Positions 1-13,216 of a DNA stretch of 64,000 bases are shown here, in pieces. A model generated the notes under the pieces. The model searched no databases. It was not told where the DNA came from and saw nothing but the letters and a program-made list of their open reading frames with translations. Position 1 is the stretch's first letter, and each line of letters begins with the position of its first letter. Origin of the DNA: Scylla paramamosain (lineage: Eukaryota > Arthropoda > Malacostraca > Decapoda > Portunidae); contig NC_087193.1 in the NCBI RefSeq assembly GCF_035594125.1, positions 911,001 through 975,000 of the forward strand, written 5' to 3'. A program made the translations under genes and the position numbers.

Positions 1-668
1 CTTATAATCTGAACTGGAAACTTCACATCTCATCTCTAGCTAAAACAGCTTCTATGAAGTTAGGCGTTCTGAGACATCTCCACCAGTTTTTCTCACCCCC
101 CCAGCTGCTAACTCTGTACAAGGGCCTTATCTGTCCATGTATGGAGTATACTTCACATGTCTAGGGGGGTTCCAGTCATACTGCTCTTCTAGACAGGGTG
201 GAATCAAAAGCTTTTCGTCTCATCAACTCCTCTCCTCTAACTGACGGTCTCCTGCCTCTCTCTCACTGCCGCAATGTTGCATCTCTAGCTGTCTTCTACT
301 GCTATTTTCATGCCAACTGCTCTTCTGATCTTGCTAACAGCATGCCTGCCCTCCTCCCACAGCCTCGCTGCACAAGACTTTCTTCTTTTTCTCACCCCTA
401 TTCTGTCCACCTCTTTAATGCAAGAGTTAACCAGTATTCTCAATCATTCATCCCTTTCTCTGGTAAACTCTGAAACTCCCTGCCTGCTTCTGTATTTGCA
501 CCTTCCTATGACTGGAATTTCTTCAAGAGGGAGGTTTCAAGACACTTATTCATCAATTTTTGACAACTACTTTGACCCTTTTATGGGACTGGCATTTCAG
601 TGGGCATTTTTTTTTTATTGGATTTTTGTTACCCTTGGCCAGTGTCCTTCCTACATAAAAAAAAAAAG
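1..668 (+). mobile_element. LINE A copy A1, 3' part, cut by window edge
   Basis: The sequence matches the C-terminal reverse-transcriptase region and 3' tail of LINE A copies elsewhere in this window (for example 9780-10430), ending in a poly(A) run at about 656-668. The encoded tail includes LINSSPLTDGLLPLSH and KLFINSF-like stretches in shifted frames. Relative to other copies the frame is broken near 163-175 by a changed G/C run, so this is a dead fragment. The left boundary is the window edge. Confidence 0.85.
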
Positions 669-672
669 ACGG

Positions 673-1079
673 ATGGCAAATTCAGTTTAATATCAACAAA
701 TGCAAAGTACATTCTTTAGAGAGACATAGGATAGAAGTCTTTAAGTAATATAAGGGTTATAACAAGGGAGAAATTAGCAAAATTCTTAGGAATAGTAACC
801 AGGACAGAACAAATTTAGGTTTAAAAAAGAGATAGGAAGGAACAAATTTAGGTTTAAAAAGATAGGAAGAACTGGTTCTCAAACAGAGTGGTTGATGAAT
901 GGAACAGACTTGGTAATTAAATTGTTAGTACTGAGTCATTGGGGAGCTTTAAGAGAAGATTAGACAGATTTATGAATGGGGATGATAGGTGGAAATAGGT
1001 AGGTATATTTCATACAGGGACTGCCATGTGTAGGCTTGATGGTTTCTTGCAGGTTCCCTTATTTCTTATATTCTTATGA
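673..1079 (+). mobile_element. LINE E 3' fragment (CR1-like tail)
   Basis: Translation in shifting frames gives the end of a non-LTR reverse-transcriptase ORF: an 'INKCKV' segment, then a 'NRVVDEWNRL...SFKRRLD' -like C-terminus. It is followed by a 3' UTR containing 'agggactgccatgtgtaggc' and ending in TTCTTAT-type repeats near 1060-1078 instead of poly(A). A local duplication of the 'ggaacaaatttaggttt' segment occurs at about 809-862. The 5' end is truncated directly against the poly(A) of LINE A copy A1. Confidence 0.6.
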
Positions 1080-1345
1080 AAATTAGATCTGAGACTGTTG
1101 CAGAAGTTAATGAATAAAAAGCTGAGGGAGGGGGGGGGTGTCAAAACACTTATAGTTGATACCAGAAGAGCAGTCTGACCTGGGGACAATTTTGGTCCCC
1201 TTCCCAGATGGGAACTCTAAGGCTGGTGTAGGAGTCGCCATGAAAATTTTGAGTTTTGAGTGAAGGGTGTGTGTGTAATTAGGTGCTTGTAGTTTTGTGT
1301 GAAGGAATAGAGTTATCTTTAGAGGGCAGATAAGGCACCTGTACA
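1080..1345 (-). mobile_element. LINE A 5' end fragment
   Basis: This stretch is clearly related to 31755-32000, the 5' end and start of the endonuclease ORF of the nearly complete minus-strand LINE A copy A7. Shared features are the G-rich run, the 'cagtctgacctggggacaa' segment and the 'ggtgtaggagtcgccatga' start-codon region. Orientation is minus. It carries only the 5' part of the element, so it was cut by later events. Confidence 0.75.
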
Positions 1346-1394
1346 GACTTAGTAGCTTGGGAGTGGTGAGAAAAATAAGATAACTCAAGGCACC

Positions 1395-2560
1395 TACCTA
1401 ATTCCACTGAAGCTGTTTTAGCAAGAAGCAAGATGTAAAATTCCTACTTTAGATTTTTAGTGAAGGATAAAGGTAAGGTGAAAATTATCTCTATATGAGT
1501 GAGAACAGTTGAGTCATTACAGAAGAAGGGACAGTTATCTGGAAGACTGTGTTCAGTTGGTAGATGGAGGAGCTGGGTTTTGAGGTAATGGAAAACACTG
1601 AATCTGTTCTGCCCCAATCAGAAAATTTAGAAGGATAGGAGTCAGACAGTCTTTTCTGTGATTTTCTTCCATAAATTGTTCAATTCCTATTGGGATGGAC
1701 ATCTAGGAACAGAGGTACAAAGATACAGAGTGATGCTATTAGTGTAGGAATAGATAGTGAATCAATGAATAGTAGAGAGTGAATAATAGGATAGAACTTT
1801 GAGGAACATCACTATTAATAGACTTAATTTCAGAAGTTAGATCTGGAAAGATTGACATTTTCTATTGGTGAAAGAGTTTTTGGTTATTTAGTGAATAGTT
1901 TTAGCATAATTATAGGTAAAAATGTAATGGTGAAAAGGTTTTTAGTTAGTTAATGAATAGTTATAGCATGATTATGGGTAAAAAATGTAAAGTGAATTAG
2001 TTTCAGGAAACAGAAGGCTCAGGTATTGCTTGGAGGCCTCCTCTCTATCATGTATAGCATAATAACAGGGAAAATCATAAATCAATCCAAGGCTTGGAAG
2101 GTTTAGGGCAAGAGAAAGGGTGAGGAATGTGCATCTCCATGTCAGACACTATCACCAATGTTATATGCTCAGAACATAGAAATAGAAGCAGTAGTGATTC
2201 CATAATAATACCTCCTCAGGTCCCAACAATTGGCAGAGGCAAAATGCCAGAGGCACCTTCACTTTGGAGGATCCTGAGGAGGAACTGGAGCAACAGGACA
2301 AGATACAGTTATGAGGTTGTGATCAGAGGAGCAAAACAGAGAAAACAGTAAGATAGAATAAGTAGAGGGATGGAGTCAAGGATGGAGATCTCCATGAAAA
2401 GAATAAGAGTCAGGATGTTCTCCACTTTGGAAGTTAAACTTAATTAAATTCCTCAAATTAATAACTTGAGGAATTAAGTGAAAAATATACAGTACAAATG
2501 AATTTAGTTAAAGAATAACTGAAGTCTACACAAGATGGTAGAAGGTTCAGAAGACTCAAC
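1395..2560 (-). mobile_element. Old, degenerate LINE A copy
   Basis: Patches resembling LINE A in minus orientation occur in the expected order: reverse-transcriptase C-terminus at about 1400-1640, RT core at about 1730-1840, the linker at about 1870-1990, and the endonuclease C-terminal region at about 2030-2420 (clear similarity to 30850-31140). Many stops, substitutions and small indels are present, so the copy is much older than A3 or A7. Boundaries are approximate. Confidence 0.6.
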
Positions 2561-3589
2561 AGCAAAGCCATGGGAGCAAGTCCTTACACATGCAATCACA
2601 AGAAGGAAAGCAAGAGAAGAGGAAAGAGTTCCTTAGGGTAGTTTGTATAATTAGAATGGGAGTGGAAATGAAGAAAAGACTGGTTGTGGAAGCATTAAGA
2701 AGTACAGATGTGTTATCTGAAGAGGTATGAAGTGATATAGTATAAATGAAACATGAATGTGGAATACGAGGTCTGGAATGAGAGACTGTAAGAGTAGATA
2801 AGGAGAATCAGGGTAGAGGGAAGGACAGCTGCCAACTTCCCTCTCATACTTATGGGAATGAATGGCTGTGAGAGGAAGGTTTCAAGGATAGTATGTACAG
2901 ATGGGAGAAAAGGAACTGTTAAATAAACATCATGTAGGAAGAGTTAGAGGAGTGCTCCTAAGGTCTAGAGAATGGAAGGAATATATTTTTGAATGCAAAA
3001 CATAGTGAGGATGTTCATAGTGTGGTTAAAGTATGGATGGGGTGAATACTTAAAAGTACATTTGTGCAGAGGGATCTGCTCTTAGCTGACATTCTTCCAT
3101 TGCAAGATACATAAATATGCTTGAACATGTGGAGGAATACAAGAGATCTGATAGGCTGTACAGGAGTGTGAATGGATCAAGAAACCAATAAAGAATTAAG
3201 AGGATGGATTAATTGTTGGAAAATGAGGAAGTAAACTGAGAATTTTAAGACTTTTAATGAAGTAAAAAATTGAAGGGAGGGCAGCACAGACTTGATCACC
3301 CTGTCTGAAGAATAAAGCAGAAAGACATGAAAGAAAGATGGAATTGAGGAAGCTGAAGATAGAAAGGCTCAAGGCACTGATTACATAACAGGAAAGGTGC
3401 ATAAATATGGGAAAAAATACATATTTGGGATGGATTGTGTGATATGTCATCAAGTACAAAAAACAATATCAAGTAGGAGATAAATGGAATAAAGCCATAA
3501 GTGTATCTTAAAGGAAAGAACATCAGGAATGATAGAAAAAATTAGAGGGAAACAAGCATACTCAGAGTATCAAATAATTTGTGTACAGA
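2561..3589. other. Intron sequence, nothing recognised
   Basis: AT-rich, purine-biased + strand sequence. No coding exon with splice sites, no tandem array and no copy of the window's major repeat families was recognised. It could be very degenerate LINE sequence continuing from either side. Confidence 0.4.
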
Positions 3590-3790
3590 CTTTGAACAAA
3601 GCACTGATGAATATAATCAACAGAAATCTAAGCACAGATCATGATGAGGTGGAAGATGAGTGGATCGGATTATTGTTATGAAACTACCAATCAAGCAGCA
3701 TCTACAGAAAATAAAAAGTTATTTGCTTCTCTTATGGATTTCAAGAAGGCATATAGCAGGGTTGACATGATGGCCCAGTGGAATTTGTAC
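3590..3790 (+). mobile_element. Degenerate reverse-transcriptase fragment of a LINE
   Basis: With frame shifts the + strand reads like part of a non-LTR reverse transcriptase: 'KALMNIINRNLSTD', then after about 80 bases 'KLFASLMDFKKAYSRVD', resembling the FxDFKKAYDRVDR motif around the first catalytic Asp. Too short and decayed to assign to a family. Confidence 0.45.
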
Positions 3791-4034
3791 ACTTTTTCTT
3801 CTTTGTCTTATTAATCCTTGGTTGGGTCAGCCACTCTTATATGTTGTCAACAACTTCTGTTTTCTTCTGTCATCCTCTTCCTTCATGCCTTCTTATGCCT
3901 CTCTCAATTCCATCTCCCCACCTGAGCCTTTGCCTTCCCATAGTTCTCCCCTCCACCTGCCTCCTCCATGTCATCCTCTTCCATCCTCACCTCCAGCAAA
4001 AGTGAATGGATATGTTGTTTATTTTGTTGCATAA

Positions 4035-4504
4035 ACACATTCCCTATCAACTCCTCTCCTCTAATTGACTGTCTTCAGCCACTCTCTCTTCACCACAATG
4101 TTGCACCTCTTGCTATTTTCTATTGCTATATTCATGCAAACTGTTCTGATCTTGCTTACTGCATGCTTTCCCTCCACCCACAGTTTTGCTGCACAACACT
4201 TTCTACTTTCCCTCACCCCTATTTTGTCCACCTCTCTAATGCAAGAATTTACCAGTATTCTCAATTTTTCATTCCTTTTTCTGGAAAACTCTAGAATTCC
4301 TTGTCTGCATCTGTATTTCCTCCTTCTGATGACTTCAAGTCTGATGACCTGATCCATCAAGAGAGAGAGGTTTCAAGACTTCTTCCAACTCTGATAATCA
4401 TTTTGGATATTGTCTTTGAGGATTGGCACCTCAAAGGGCTTTTTTATTTCTGTACTTCCTTTTTATATGCTTAATGCTAGCTTCTCTTAAAAAAGAAAAA
4501 AAAA
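4035..4504 (+). mobile_element. LINE A copy A2, 3' fragment ending at an exon border
   Basis: Diverged copy of the LINE A 3' region: 'SSPLIDCLQPLSLHHNVAPLAIFYCYIHANC' can be followed across frames (written here only as recognition), then the 3' UTR and an A-rich tail at about 4489-4504. The tail abuts the splice donor of the host exon at 4509-4664: in gene sense the intron begins GTGA and runs straight into the T-rich complement of this tail. Confidence 0.8.
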
Positions 4505-4508
4505 TCAC

Positions 4509-4664
4509 CTGAATGGTTGGATAGTCACAGATCCGCATGCCAATGTCAGCATGAGCACTGGTAGTGAGGTGGCGCCGGGCAAGGTCGAGGCAGCCCATGG
4601 CAATACCATTCCAGCAGGATGATGTCAGCAGCAGGAAGTAAACATCTATGCATTCAACCATGCT
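4509..4664 (-). CDS. Acyl-CoA dehydrogenase-like exon (start of C-terminal helical domain)
   Basis: 52 codons, phase 0 at both ends. In gene sense the exon follows a polypyrimidine tract and CAG acceptor (intron AG at 4666-4665) and ends CAG before a GTGA donor. The peptide begins SMVECIDVYFLLLTSSCWNG, continues with GIAMGCLDLARRH, and ends DIGMRICDYPTIQ. This fits the first helices of the ACAD C-terminal domain, where a conserved small residue/Gly-rich helix is followed by '..R...G..I.D.P.IQ'. The catalytic base would be in a later exon outside the window. The preceding exon (33588-33460) ends DAAK in phase 0, giving a smooth join. Confidence 0.85.
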
Positions 4665-4832
4665 CTGGAAAGCAGGAAAATAAGATTAGGATTATGAACC
4701 ATTTTGTGGAAGAGAAAGGAATGCACATTTAGATGAACTATTACACATACTAAAACATGACATCTGAAACAGTACAGTTCACACAATAACAAGTTTTGTA
4801 CACAGAATGACTACTGGATTACTACACTGAGT

Positions 4833-5319
4833 AATTACAGGGCTAGTCACAGGACTGCATCGCTAGTCACAACATTACAGGGATAGTCACAGGATTACTG
4901 AGCCAATAACAGGATTACTGAGCCAATAACAGGATTACATGGCTAGTCACAAGATTGCAGGACTAGTCACAGGATTGCAGGGATAGTCACAGAATTGCAG
5001 GGTTTGTCATAAAATTGCAAGGCTAGTCACAGGATTGCAAGGGTAGTCACAGGATTGCAGGGCTAGTCATAGGATTGTAGGGCTAGTCACAGGATTGCAG
5101 GGTTTGTCACAGGATTGCAGGGCTAGTCACAGAATTGCAGGGCTAGTCACAGGATTGCAGGGTTTGTCACAGGATTGCAGGGCTAGTCACAGAATTGCAG
5201 GGCTAGTCACATGATTGCAGGGCTAATCACAGGATTACAGGGTTTGTCACAGGATTGCAGGGTTTGTCACAGAATTGCAAGGCTAGTCAAAGGATTGCAG
5301 GATTTGTCACAGGATTGCA
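4833..5319. repeat. 20-bp minisatellite
   Basis: About two dozen tandem units of roughly 20 bp, consensus ATTGCAGGGCTAGTCACAGG. Variants include TTTGTCACAGG and GATAGTCACAGG endings. The left units are more diverged, with intervening 'ggattactgagccaataaca' variants. It lies in the last intron seen, about 170 bp upstream (gene sense) of exon 4664-4509. Open frames across it are only a consequence of the unit sequence. Confidence 0.9.
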
Positions 5320-6026
5320 GGGTCACCTATACATCATCACTACTACTTTTTCTCCCTCTCTCATTGCTCCAATATCATAACTCTGAAACAACTGGCTATG
5401 ATAAACTGGAAGGGTATGGTCACTCCTTACCTGAAAGAAAAATAATAAAATATTAACAATAATTAGAATAGGTCCCTCTGCTTGTGGGATAGAGTGAGAT
5501 AGAAAAGGTGGACATATTGACTGACTGGCAAGCTATCAAGAAAAGCCTGCTGCTGTGATGGCCTGGACACAAGTTTAATACCAGACACATGCCTCTCGTG
5601 GAAAATTTATACCACCATCATATAAACTTCTGTGTTTTCACAATCCTCCACAACTGAGCACTCTCAAAGAGCAAGGTATGTTATTGCTACATGGAGGAGT
5701 CATTTTGCATGACCTAGCCTCCTTTATTGGCATGACTGTGGCATCTGACCCTGCTGCAGAGTTAGCCCCACTGCATTATAAATACCTAGAAATAATCAGA
5801 AACAGAAAACTTGCTAGAGACCATGGAAATTATCAGTCAATAAATTTTCATGGACAGTCATGGTACAGACCTAATAACTTGGTGGATTCATAAAATAGAT
5901 TTTTAAGCAAAATCATTCTGATCTTGTTCCCTCCATTTAGAAATGTATGCTGATACTTGCCTGACCAGTTGTGGTGCAACAATGGAAGATGGAAGGACAC
6001 GTGGTCATTGGGCTCATGAGGAACTA
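5320..6026. other. Intron sequence, nothing recognised
   Basis: No repeat family or exon could be supported. A minus-strand run near 5400-5440 has a GTAAGG donor-like site, but no acceptor-bounded frame joins the flanking exons, which already join each other in phase. Confidence 0.4.
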
Positions 6027-6200
6027 CAGTGGAACCTCGATTACAGAATGTCTCCCTTCCTGAACAACTCAGTTCTCAAACAAAAGTTTTAACTCATAAT
6101 TGCTCCAAATGCTGAACCATAATTGGGTTTTCTAGCAAAGTTACTTGATTTCAAATAGTACAAGTCTCAGCCACCCCTCTTTCTCTGACCTGTGTCACCT
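6027..6200 (+). mobile_element. Terminal part of a CAGTGGAACCTC-TIR DNA transposon
   Basis: Starts with CAGTGGAACCTCGATTACAG after a TA dinucleotide. The next 150 bp or so match the inverted end of the element at 32440-32622, including 'gaatgtctccct', 'ctgaacaactc', 'ttttaactca' and 'accataatt'. It is therefore one end of a short DNA element or MITE family. The partner end was not found nearby; the similar end at 10950 carries different subterminal sequence. Confidence 0.6.
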
Positions 6201-7835
<1,635 letters not shown>

Positions 7836-7945
7836 TTTTATTTGGGTAGTTGGTATGAACCCACCCAATATTATTTATCCTATCTTTTTGCACAAAAGTT
7901 ATACTATCATTTCTTACTGTAATACCATATGACCTCAAATTGCAG

Positions 7946-10430
7946 CATTCTTGGAGACTTCAATGTTCACCACCAGCTTTGGCTTTCCTCTCCCTTCACT
8001 GACCATCCTGGTGAACTAGCCTTCAACTTTGCTATCCTCCACGACCTAGAGCAATTGGTGCAACACCCTACTTGTATTCCTGACTGTCTTGGAGATATGC
8101 CCAACATTCTTGACCTTTTCCTGACCTCTAAAACTTCTGCTTATGCTGTCACCCTTTCTTCTCCATTGGGCTCCTCCGATCACAATCTCATATCTGTATC
8201 TTGTCCTATCGCTCCTCAGTCCCCCCTAGGCAAAGGTGCTTCTGGTGTTTTGCCTCTGCTAGTTAGGGGGACCTGAGGAGGTATTTTGCTGATTTTCCTT
8301 GGAATGACTACTGCTTCTGTGTCAGAGACCTGTCTTTGTGTGCTGCGCGCATAACAGAGGTGATAGTGTCTGGCATGGAGGCGTACATTCCTCACTCTTT
8401 TTCTCAACCTAAACCTTCCAAACCTTGGTTTAACACAGCTTGTTCTCATGCTATACATGATTGAGAGGTGGCCCACAAAAGGTACTTAAGCCTTCCATCA
8501 CCAGAATCTCATGCACTTTATATTTCTGCCCGGAACCATGCCAACTCTTTTCTCCAACTAGCCGAAAACTCCATAAACAGAGAGTGTCAAAGCATCTAGC
8601 CAAAACTATCTCCAATAACTGCTTCTTCTTCTTTCCCTCCTTTATTTCAACCAGATGGCACCACTGCTATCACATCTATTTCTAAAGCTGAACTCTTCGC
8701 TCAAACCTTTGCTAAAAACTCTACCTTGGGCGATTCAGGGCTTGTTCCTCCCTCTCCTCCACCCTCTGACTACTTCATGCTACCTGTTAAAATTCTTTGC
8801 AATGATGTTTTCCATGCCCTCGCTGGCCTAAACCCTCGGAAGGCTTATGGACCTGATGGGGTCCCTCCTATTGTTCTCCGAAACTGTGCCTCTGTGCTTG
8901 CACCTTGCCTAGTCAAACTCTTTCAGCTCTGTCTGTCAACATCTACCTATCCTTCTTGCTGGAAGTTTGCCTACATTCAGCCTGTTCCTAAAAAGGGTGG
9001 CCATTCTAATCCCTCAAACTACTGTTCTATTGCTTTAATCTCCTGCCTATCTAAAGTTTTTGAAGCTATCCTCAACAGGAAGATTCTTAAACACCTATCA
9101 CTTCACAACCTTCTATCTGATCGCCAATATGGGTTCTGTCAAGGCCGCTCTACTGGTGATCTTCTGGCTTTCCTTACTGAGTCTTGGTCATCCTCTTTGA
9201 GAGATTTTGGTGAAACTTTTGCTGTTGCCTTGGGCATATCAAAAGCTTTTGACAGAGTCTGGCACAAAGCTTTGATTTCCAAACTACCCTCCTACGGCTT
9301 CTATACTTCTCTCTGTAACTTCATCTCAAGTTTCCTTTCTGACCGTTCTATTGTTGCTGTGATAGACGGTCACTGTTCTTCTCCTAAATCTATTAACAAT
9401 GGTGTTCCTCAGGGTTCTGTCCTGTCACCAACTCTCTTCTTATTATTCATTAATGATCTTCTAAACCAAACTTCTTGTCCTATCCACTCCTACGCTGATG
9501 ATACCATCCAGCACTTTTCCACATCTTTTCAAAGACGTCCAACCCTTCAGGAGGTAAACATTTCACACAGGGAAGCCACAGAATGCTTGACTTCTGATCT
9601 TTCTAAAATTTCTGATTGGGGCAGAGCAAACTTGGTATTGTTCAATGCCTCAAAAACTCAATTCCTCCACCTATCAACTCGACACAACCTTCCAGACAAC
9701 TATCCTCTCTTCTTCAATGACACTCAACTGTCCCCCTCTTCTACACTGAACATCTGTCTGTCCTTTGGTCTGTCCTTTACTTATAATCTGAACTGGAAAC
9801 TTCACATCTCATCTCTAGCTAAAACAGCTTCTGTGAAGTTAGGTGTTCTGAGACGTCTCCGCCAGTTTTTCTCACCCCCCCAACTGCTAACTCTGTACAA
9901 GGGCCTTATCCGTCCATGTATGGAGTATGCTTCACACGTCTGGGGGGTCCCACTCATACTGCTCTTCTAGACAGGGTGGAATCAAAAGCTTTTCATCTCA
10001 ACTGACTGTCTTCAGCCTCTCTCTCATCACTGCAATGTTGCATCTCTAGCTGTCTTTTACTGCTATTTTCATGCTAACTGCTCTTCTGATCTTGCTAACT
10101 GCATGCCTCCCCTCCTCCCGTAGCCTCGCTGCACAAGACTTTCTTCTTTCTCTCACTCCTATTCTGTCCACCTTTCTAACGCAATAGTTAACCAGTAATC
10201 TCAATCATTCATCCCTTTCTCTGGTAAACTCTGGAACTCCCTGCCTGCTTCTGTATTTCCACCTTCCTATGACTTGAATTCTTTTAAGAGGGAGGTTTCA
10301 AGAGACTTATCCATCAGTTTTTGACTACTGCTTTGACCCTTTTATGGGACAGGCATTTCAGTGGGCATTTTTTTATTGGGTTTTTGTTGCCCTTGGCCAG
10401 TGTCCATCCTACATAAAAGAAAAAAAAATC
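7946..10430 (+). mobile_element. LINE A copy A3, 5'-truncated (jockey-like non-LTR retrotransposon)
   Basis: Begins inside the endonuclease domain at the '[12 protein letters not shown]' motif and continues through the endonuclease C-terminus ([13 protein letters not shown] at about 8175-8215), the linker, a long reverse-transcriptase ORF (8726-9970) and the 3' UTR, ending in A-rich sequence at about 10413-10430. 5' truncation is typical of target-primed reverse transcription. Frameshifts separate the endonuclease and RT frames (near 8216 and 8640-8726), so the copy is not functional. Confidence 0.9.
8726..9970 (+). pseudogene. LINE A reverse transcriptase ORF (copy A3)
   Basis: 414-codon open frame. 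Recognisable RT blocks: NPRKAYGPDGVPPIVLRNCA, YIQPVPKKG, the SKAFDRVWHKALISKLPSYG block carrying the first catalytic Asp, NNGVPQGSVLSPTLFLLFIN, and the catalytic YADDT box, here followed by IQHFS. The thumb-like C-terminus includes RRLRQFFSPPQLLTLYKGLI. The frame ends early at HVWGVPLILLF because of a changed C run near 9945-9955; in the other copies the protein continues with THTALLDRVESKAF. The first half of the element ORF (endonuclease) is in other frames. Confidence 0.88.
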
Positions 10431-10950
10431 TTTGAAATAAGTTAAATGTGATTCTGTTGAACTTCAACATAAACAAACAACGTTCGGCGCTCAGGAGAAA
10501 TCCAGAGCCACCTGTGGCTCTCTCTATGATCCACAACGCCATCACTATTGCACAAATGCATTTTACCAGCAGCAAGATATCTAAGTGTTATGATCACCTT
10601 CATTTTGGCAGTGAGTGGGTTGCTCCTTTTTGTGTCACTCTGTAAGGCTTTCCTCACTTGATTGGTGAGAAAGAGAATACCTGCATGTCTAAGCAATATC
10701 TTTTGATGAGTTTTGTGTCACTAAGTTCATTCAGTACATCCTTTCTGGATAAATAATTTCTAAGCAGGAGATGTTGTGGAGCAGCCATCTTAACATTGGG
10801 AATGTCAGTAATTACCGAGTAAGACATGGTGGATAGGTGTCTCAGAATGGATTAATCTATTCTACATTGATTTCTGTGGAGAAAATAGTTTCATTTTTCA
10901 AACTTTTCAAATTCTGAATAGCATTCGATTCAAAAACTGAGGTTCCACTG
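10431..10950 (-). mobile_element. Harbinger-type DNA transposon fragment with HARBI1-like transposase N-terminus
   Basis: The minus strand starts at 10950 with a terminal CAGTGGAACCTCAG sequence flanked by TA. It encodes a peptide starting MAAPQHLL at 10788, then LSRKDVLNELSDTKLIKRYC, HAGILFLTNQVRKAL, and MKVIITLRYLAAGKM. This is the N-terminal signature of HARBI1-like nucleases of the PIF/Harbinger superfamily. One base is missing near 10695 relative to the sister copy at 32701-33146, shifting frame. The catalytic DDE part is absent: LINE A3 lies directly next to it. Confidence 0.7.
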
Positions 10951-10959
10951 TATATCATA

Positions 10960-11720
10960 TCAAGAGTTTAGAATTAAAAGCCATACCAATGGGCTTAAAG
11001 TCTCTTTGTAAGGATTGAAAGGGAATCCATATCTGCCTTTGATTGGACAAAGCCAATGCAGTTGCCAGTATAAACAGATGTGGTAACACTAAACCTAACT
11101 TGAACTAATAGTAGAACAAATTTTTGATTGGGCAGAGTTGAAAGGGATTACTTTTATCAGCAGAGCATGTAAAGGGATTACTACTTAATGCTGAGGCAAA
11201 CAAGGAGTCCAGAGTAAAATATTTAGATGTTGAATGGATGCTACAACCCAAGATGTTCAAAACAGTGTCAGATTTTTTATACCCCAGATATTTATCTTTT
11301 TGCCTCACAAATTAATGCTCAGTTAGATACCTACATTTCTTGGGAGCCAGATCCTTCTGCTATATTCAATGGTGCCTTTACAATGAATTGGGTCAATAGG
11401 AATTTATATGCCTTTCCACCCTTCAGGATCACTGGCAGTGTACTAAAGAACTTCAGGAACATAAGGCAACATTAATAACAATTCTACCACTGTAGCCAAC
11501 CCAGGTGTGGTTCCTGACAACTCTCCAATTATTAGCAGACACTCCTTTACTACTTCCTCAAAATCCTCTAATATTGCCACAAAGGATTGAACATCCATGG
11601 GCCCGAAGGTTAGTTCTCACAGCTATGATGTTATTTGCCAAGCCTTCAAAAACAAAGGCATTTTGCTAGAGTCTGTCCAATTTTTACTGGAAAGAAGGTA
11701 CAACATTACAGTATGGGCAA
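10960..11720 (+). mobile_element. Degenerate DIRS-type element remnant
   Basis: In shifting + frames the region resembles the segment after RNase H in DIRS/tyrosine-recombinase retrotransposons: 'EANKESRVKY', 'VEWMLQPKMFKTV', 'DIYLFASQINAQLDTYISWE', 'DPSAIFNGAFTMNWV' and 'LYAFPPFRIT'. The 'DLFAS' and 'YAFPPF' motifs are typical of that family. This copy differs from the DIRS element at 37919-42845 and is much more decayed. Boundaries are approximate; no ITR was found. Confidence 0.65.
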
Positions 11721-12600
11721 CATAATGAGAGGTAAGTGTCATTTTGTGTCTAGGCAAACTGATCCACTTTCTCCATCTCCTAACCCTCCCAGGTTGCCAG
11801 TGCTGTATATTTACCACAGCAGGAAGGTGCATGGTGTGCACCAGTGACATGTATTTAAGGCAGCGATTTTAAAAAAATCGCTGTGGCCATATTTTGACTG
11901 GGAGAATTTTTTATACTTTGTCAGGATACTTTTCATACCTTTATGCTTCTCCCTCATTGATCATTACCTGTAGGTATGCTAAGGGTAAGGGTCCCATTCC
12001 TGATGACCACAGTACAGGAAGAATGTCTCACTGTGCAAAGAATATTGTGCACGTGCCCAACTTTGCTCGTGTCGTCGGAGTGACACCTCAATCCTGCTGC
12101 AAGTATTGTCAAGGAACACCCGAATAGGTAGACACCCATGCCACCTGTTAGTGCAACTCCCCGAACAGACATGGTGTTATCATATTGGTGTTACTGGCAC
12201 ACGGTTGGTTGTTTCTACTTACCGTGTCTCCCTGGGGAATTGCACTAGCAGCTGGAGTGGGTAGGAGATAGGGAAAAGAAAAAGGGAGGCTTGTGTGGGT
12301 CCTGAGGCTGAAGCCGGTATCATTCCATGTGAGCCTGGCAGATGATGATTGGGTTGAGATTCTTATCACCACTACTTAATAGCACAGAATCCAAGCTGTT
12401 GTCTCCTTCTATCTTCTACACCTACCTGATATCCTCCTCTGCCTGGTTTTGGCATGATTACTACAAAGTACTCTTGCTTTAGTGAGTTACAATGTCCCTC
12501 AAAAAAAATATTGCATCCAGTGTGCACATTTCAAACTTTCAAGAGGTAAGTGGAATGCAAGTGAGAGATTTTCAGCAAAGACTGTGTATGGTAGTTTCTC
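11721..12600. other. Intron sequence with an imperfect inverted repeat
   Basis: Mostly unrecognised. Two related segments of about 45 bp lie in inverted orientation at about 12128-12176 and 12218-12272; the shared core is (T/C)GGGGA(G/A)TTGCACTA(A/G)CAG. A short palindrome, 'cagcgattt' / 'aaatcgctg', occurs at about 11863-11884. A minus-strand GTAAGT after GACACG near 12215-12225 is donor-like but has no supported exon. Confidence 0.4.
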
Positions 12601-12606
12601 CCTCTC

Positions 12607-12752
<146 letters not shown>

Positions 12753-12911
12753 CAGTAAACCATGGATCTCTCTCTTTTACTTTCTGAGGTGATGTAAAGA
12801 TCCCTTACTAAGTGTTATAGGGATTATGAAGTTTTCTTTGCTGTAGGTTTCAGGAAACACTAAAGCTTTCATTGAATGCCATAATGACATCAGTTGAAAC
12901 ACCATGAAATC

Positions 12912-13216
12912 AAATTATAAGATTAAATGAATACTTACCAAGTGTTAAGTTTGACTGAAATTTCATAAATGTTTAAACTGAGTAACTGAGGTATTACATG
13001 CCCTCTCTTCCAGCCCAATGAACTTGTGAAGTTCAGTTTAGAACTTCCAAGGCGACACATACATAATGGTTGCTTCCTCAAACCTACTCTCTAAAAGACT
13101 GGCACAGGGCTGGCTATGCAGGCATCTCATTTAATACCTCAGTGATGCAGCTAAAATATTTGTGAAATTACAATCAAACTTCAAACTTGATAAGTATTCA
13201 TTTAATCTTACAATTT
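12912..13216. repeat. Fold-back element (inverted repeat arms about 90 bp)
   Basis: The segment 12912-13000 is the imperfect reverse complement of 13128-13216; shared blocks include AAGATTAAATGAATACTTA and ACTGAGGTATTA. The spacer is about 127 bp. This is the architecture of a small fold-back or MITE-like element. No transposase is present. Confidence 0.75.

Noticed and set aside
4833..5319. CRISPR-like array
   Set aside because: Units are contiguous with no unique spacers, and the context is a eukaryotic intron.
5211..5456. Open frame over the 20-bp minisatellite
   Set aside because: Repeat-derived; no homology.
12200..12260. Small minus-strand exon between an AG-rich acceptor and GTAAGT near 12220
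   Set aside because: The neighbouring host exons already join in phase, the frame has no homology, and the segment belongs to an inverted repeat.
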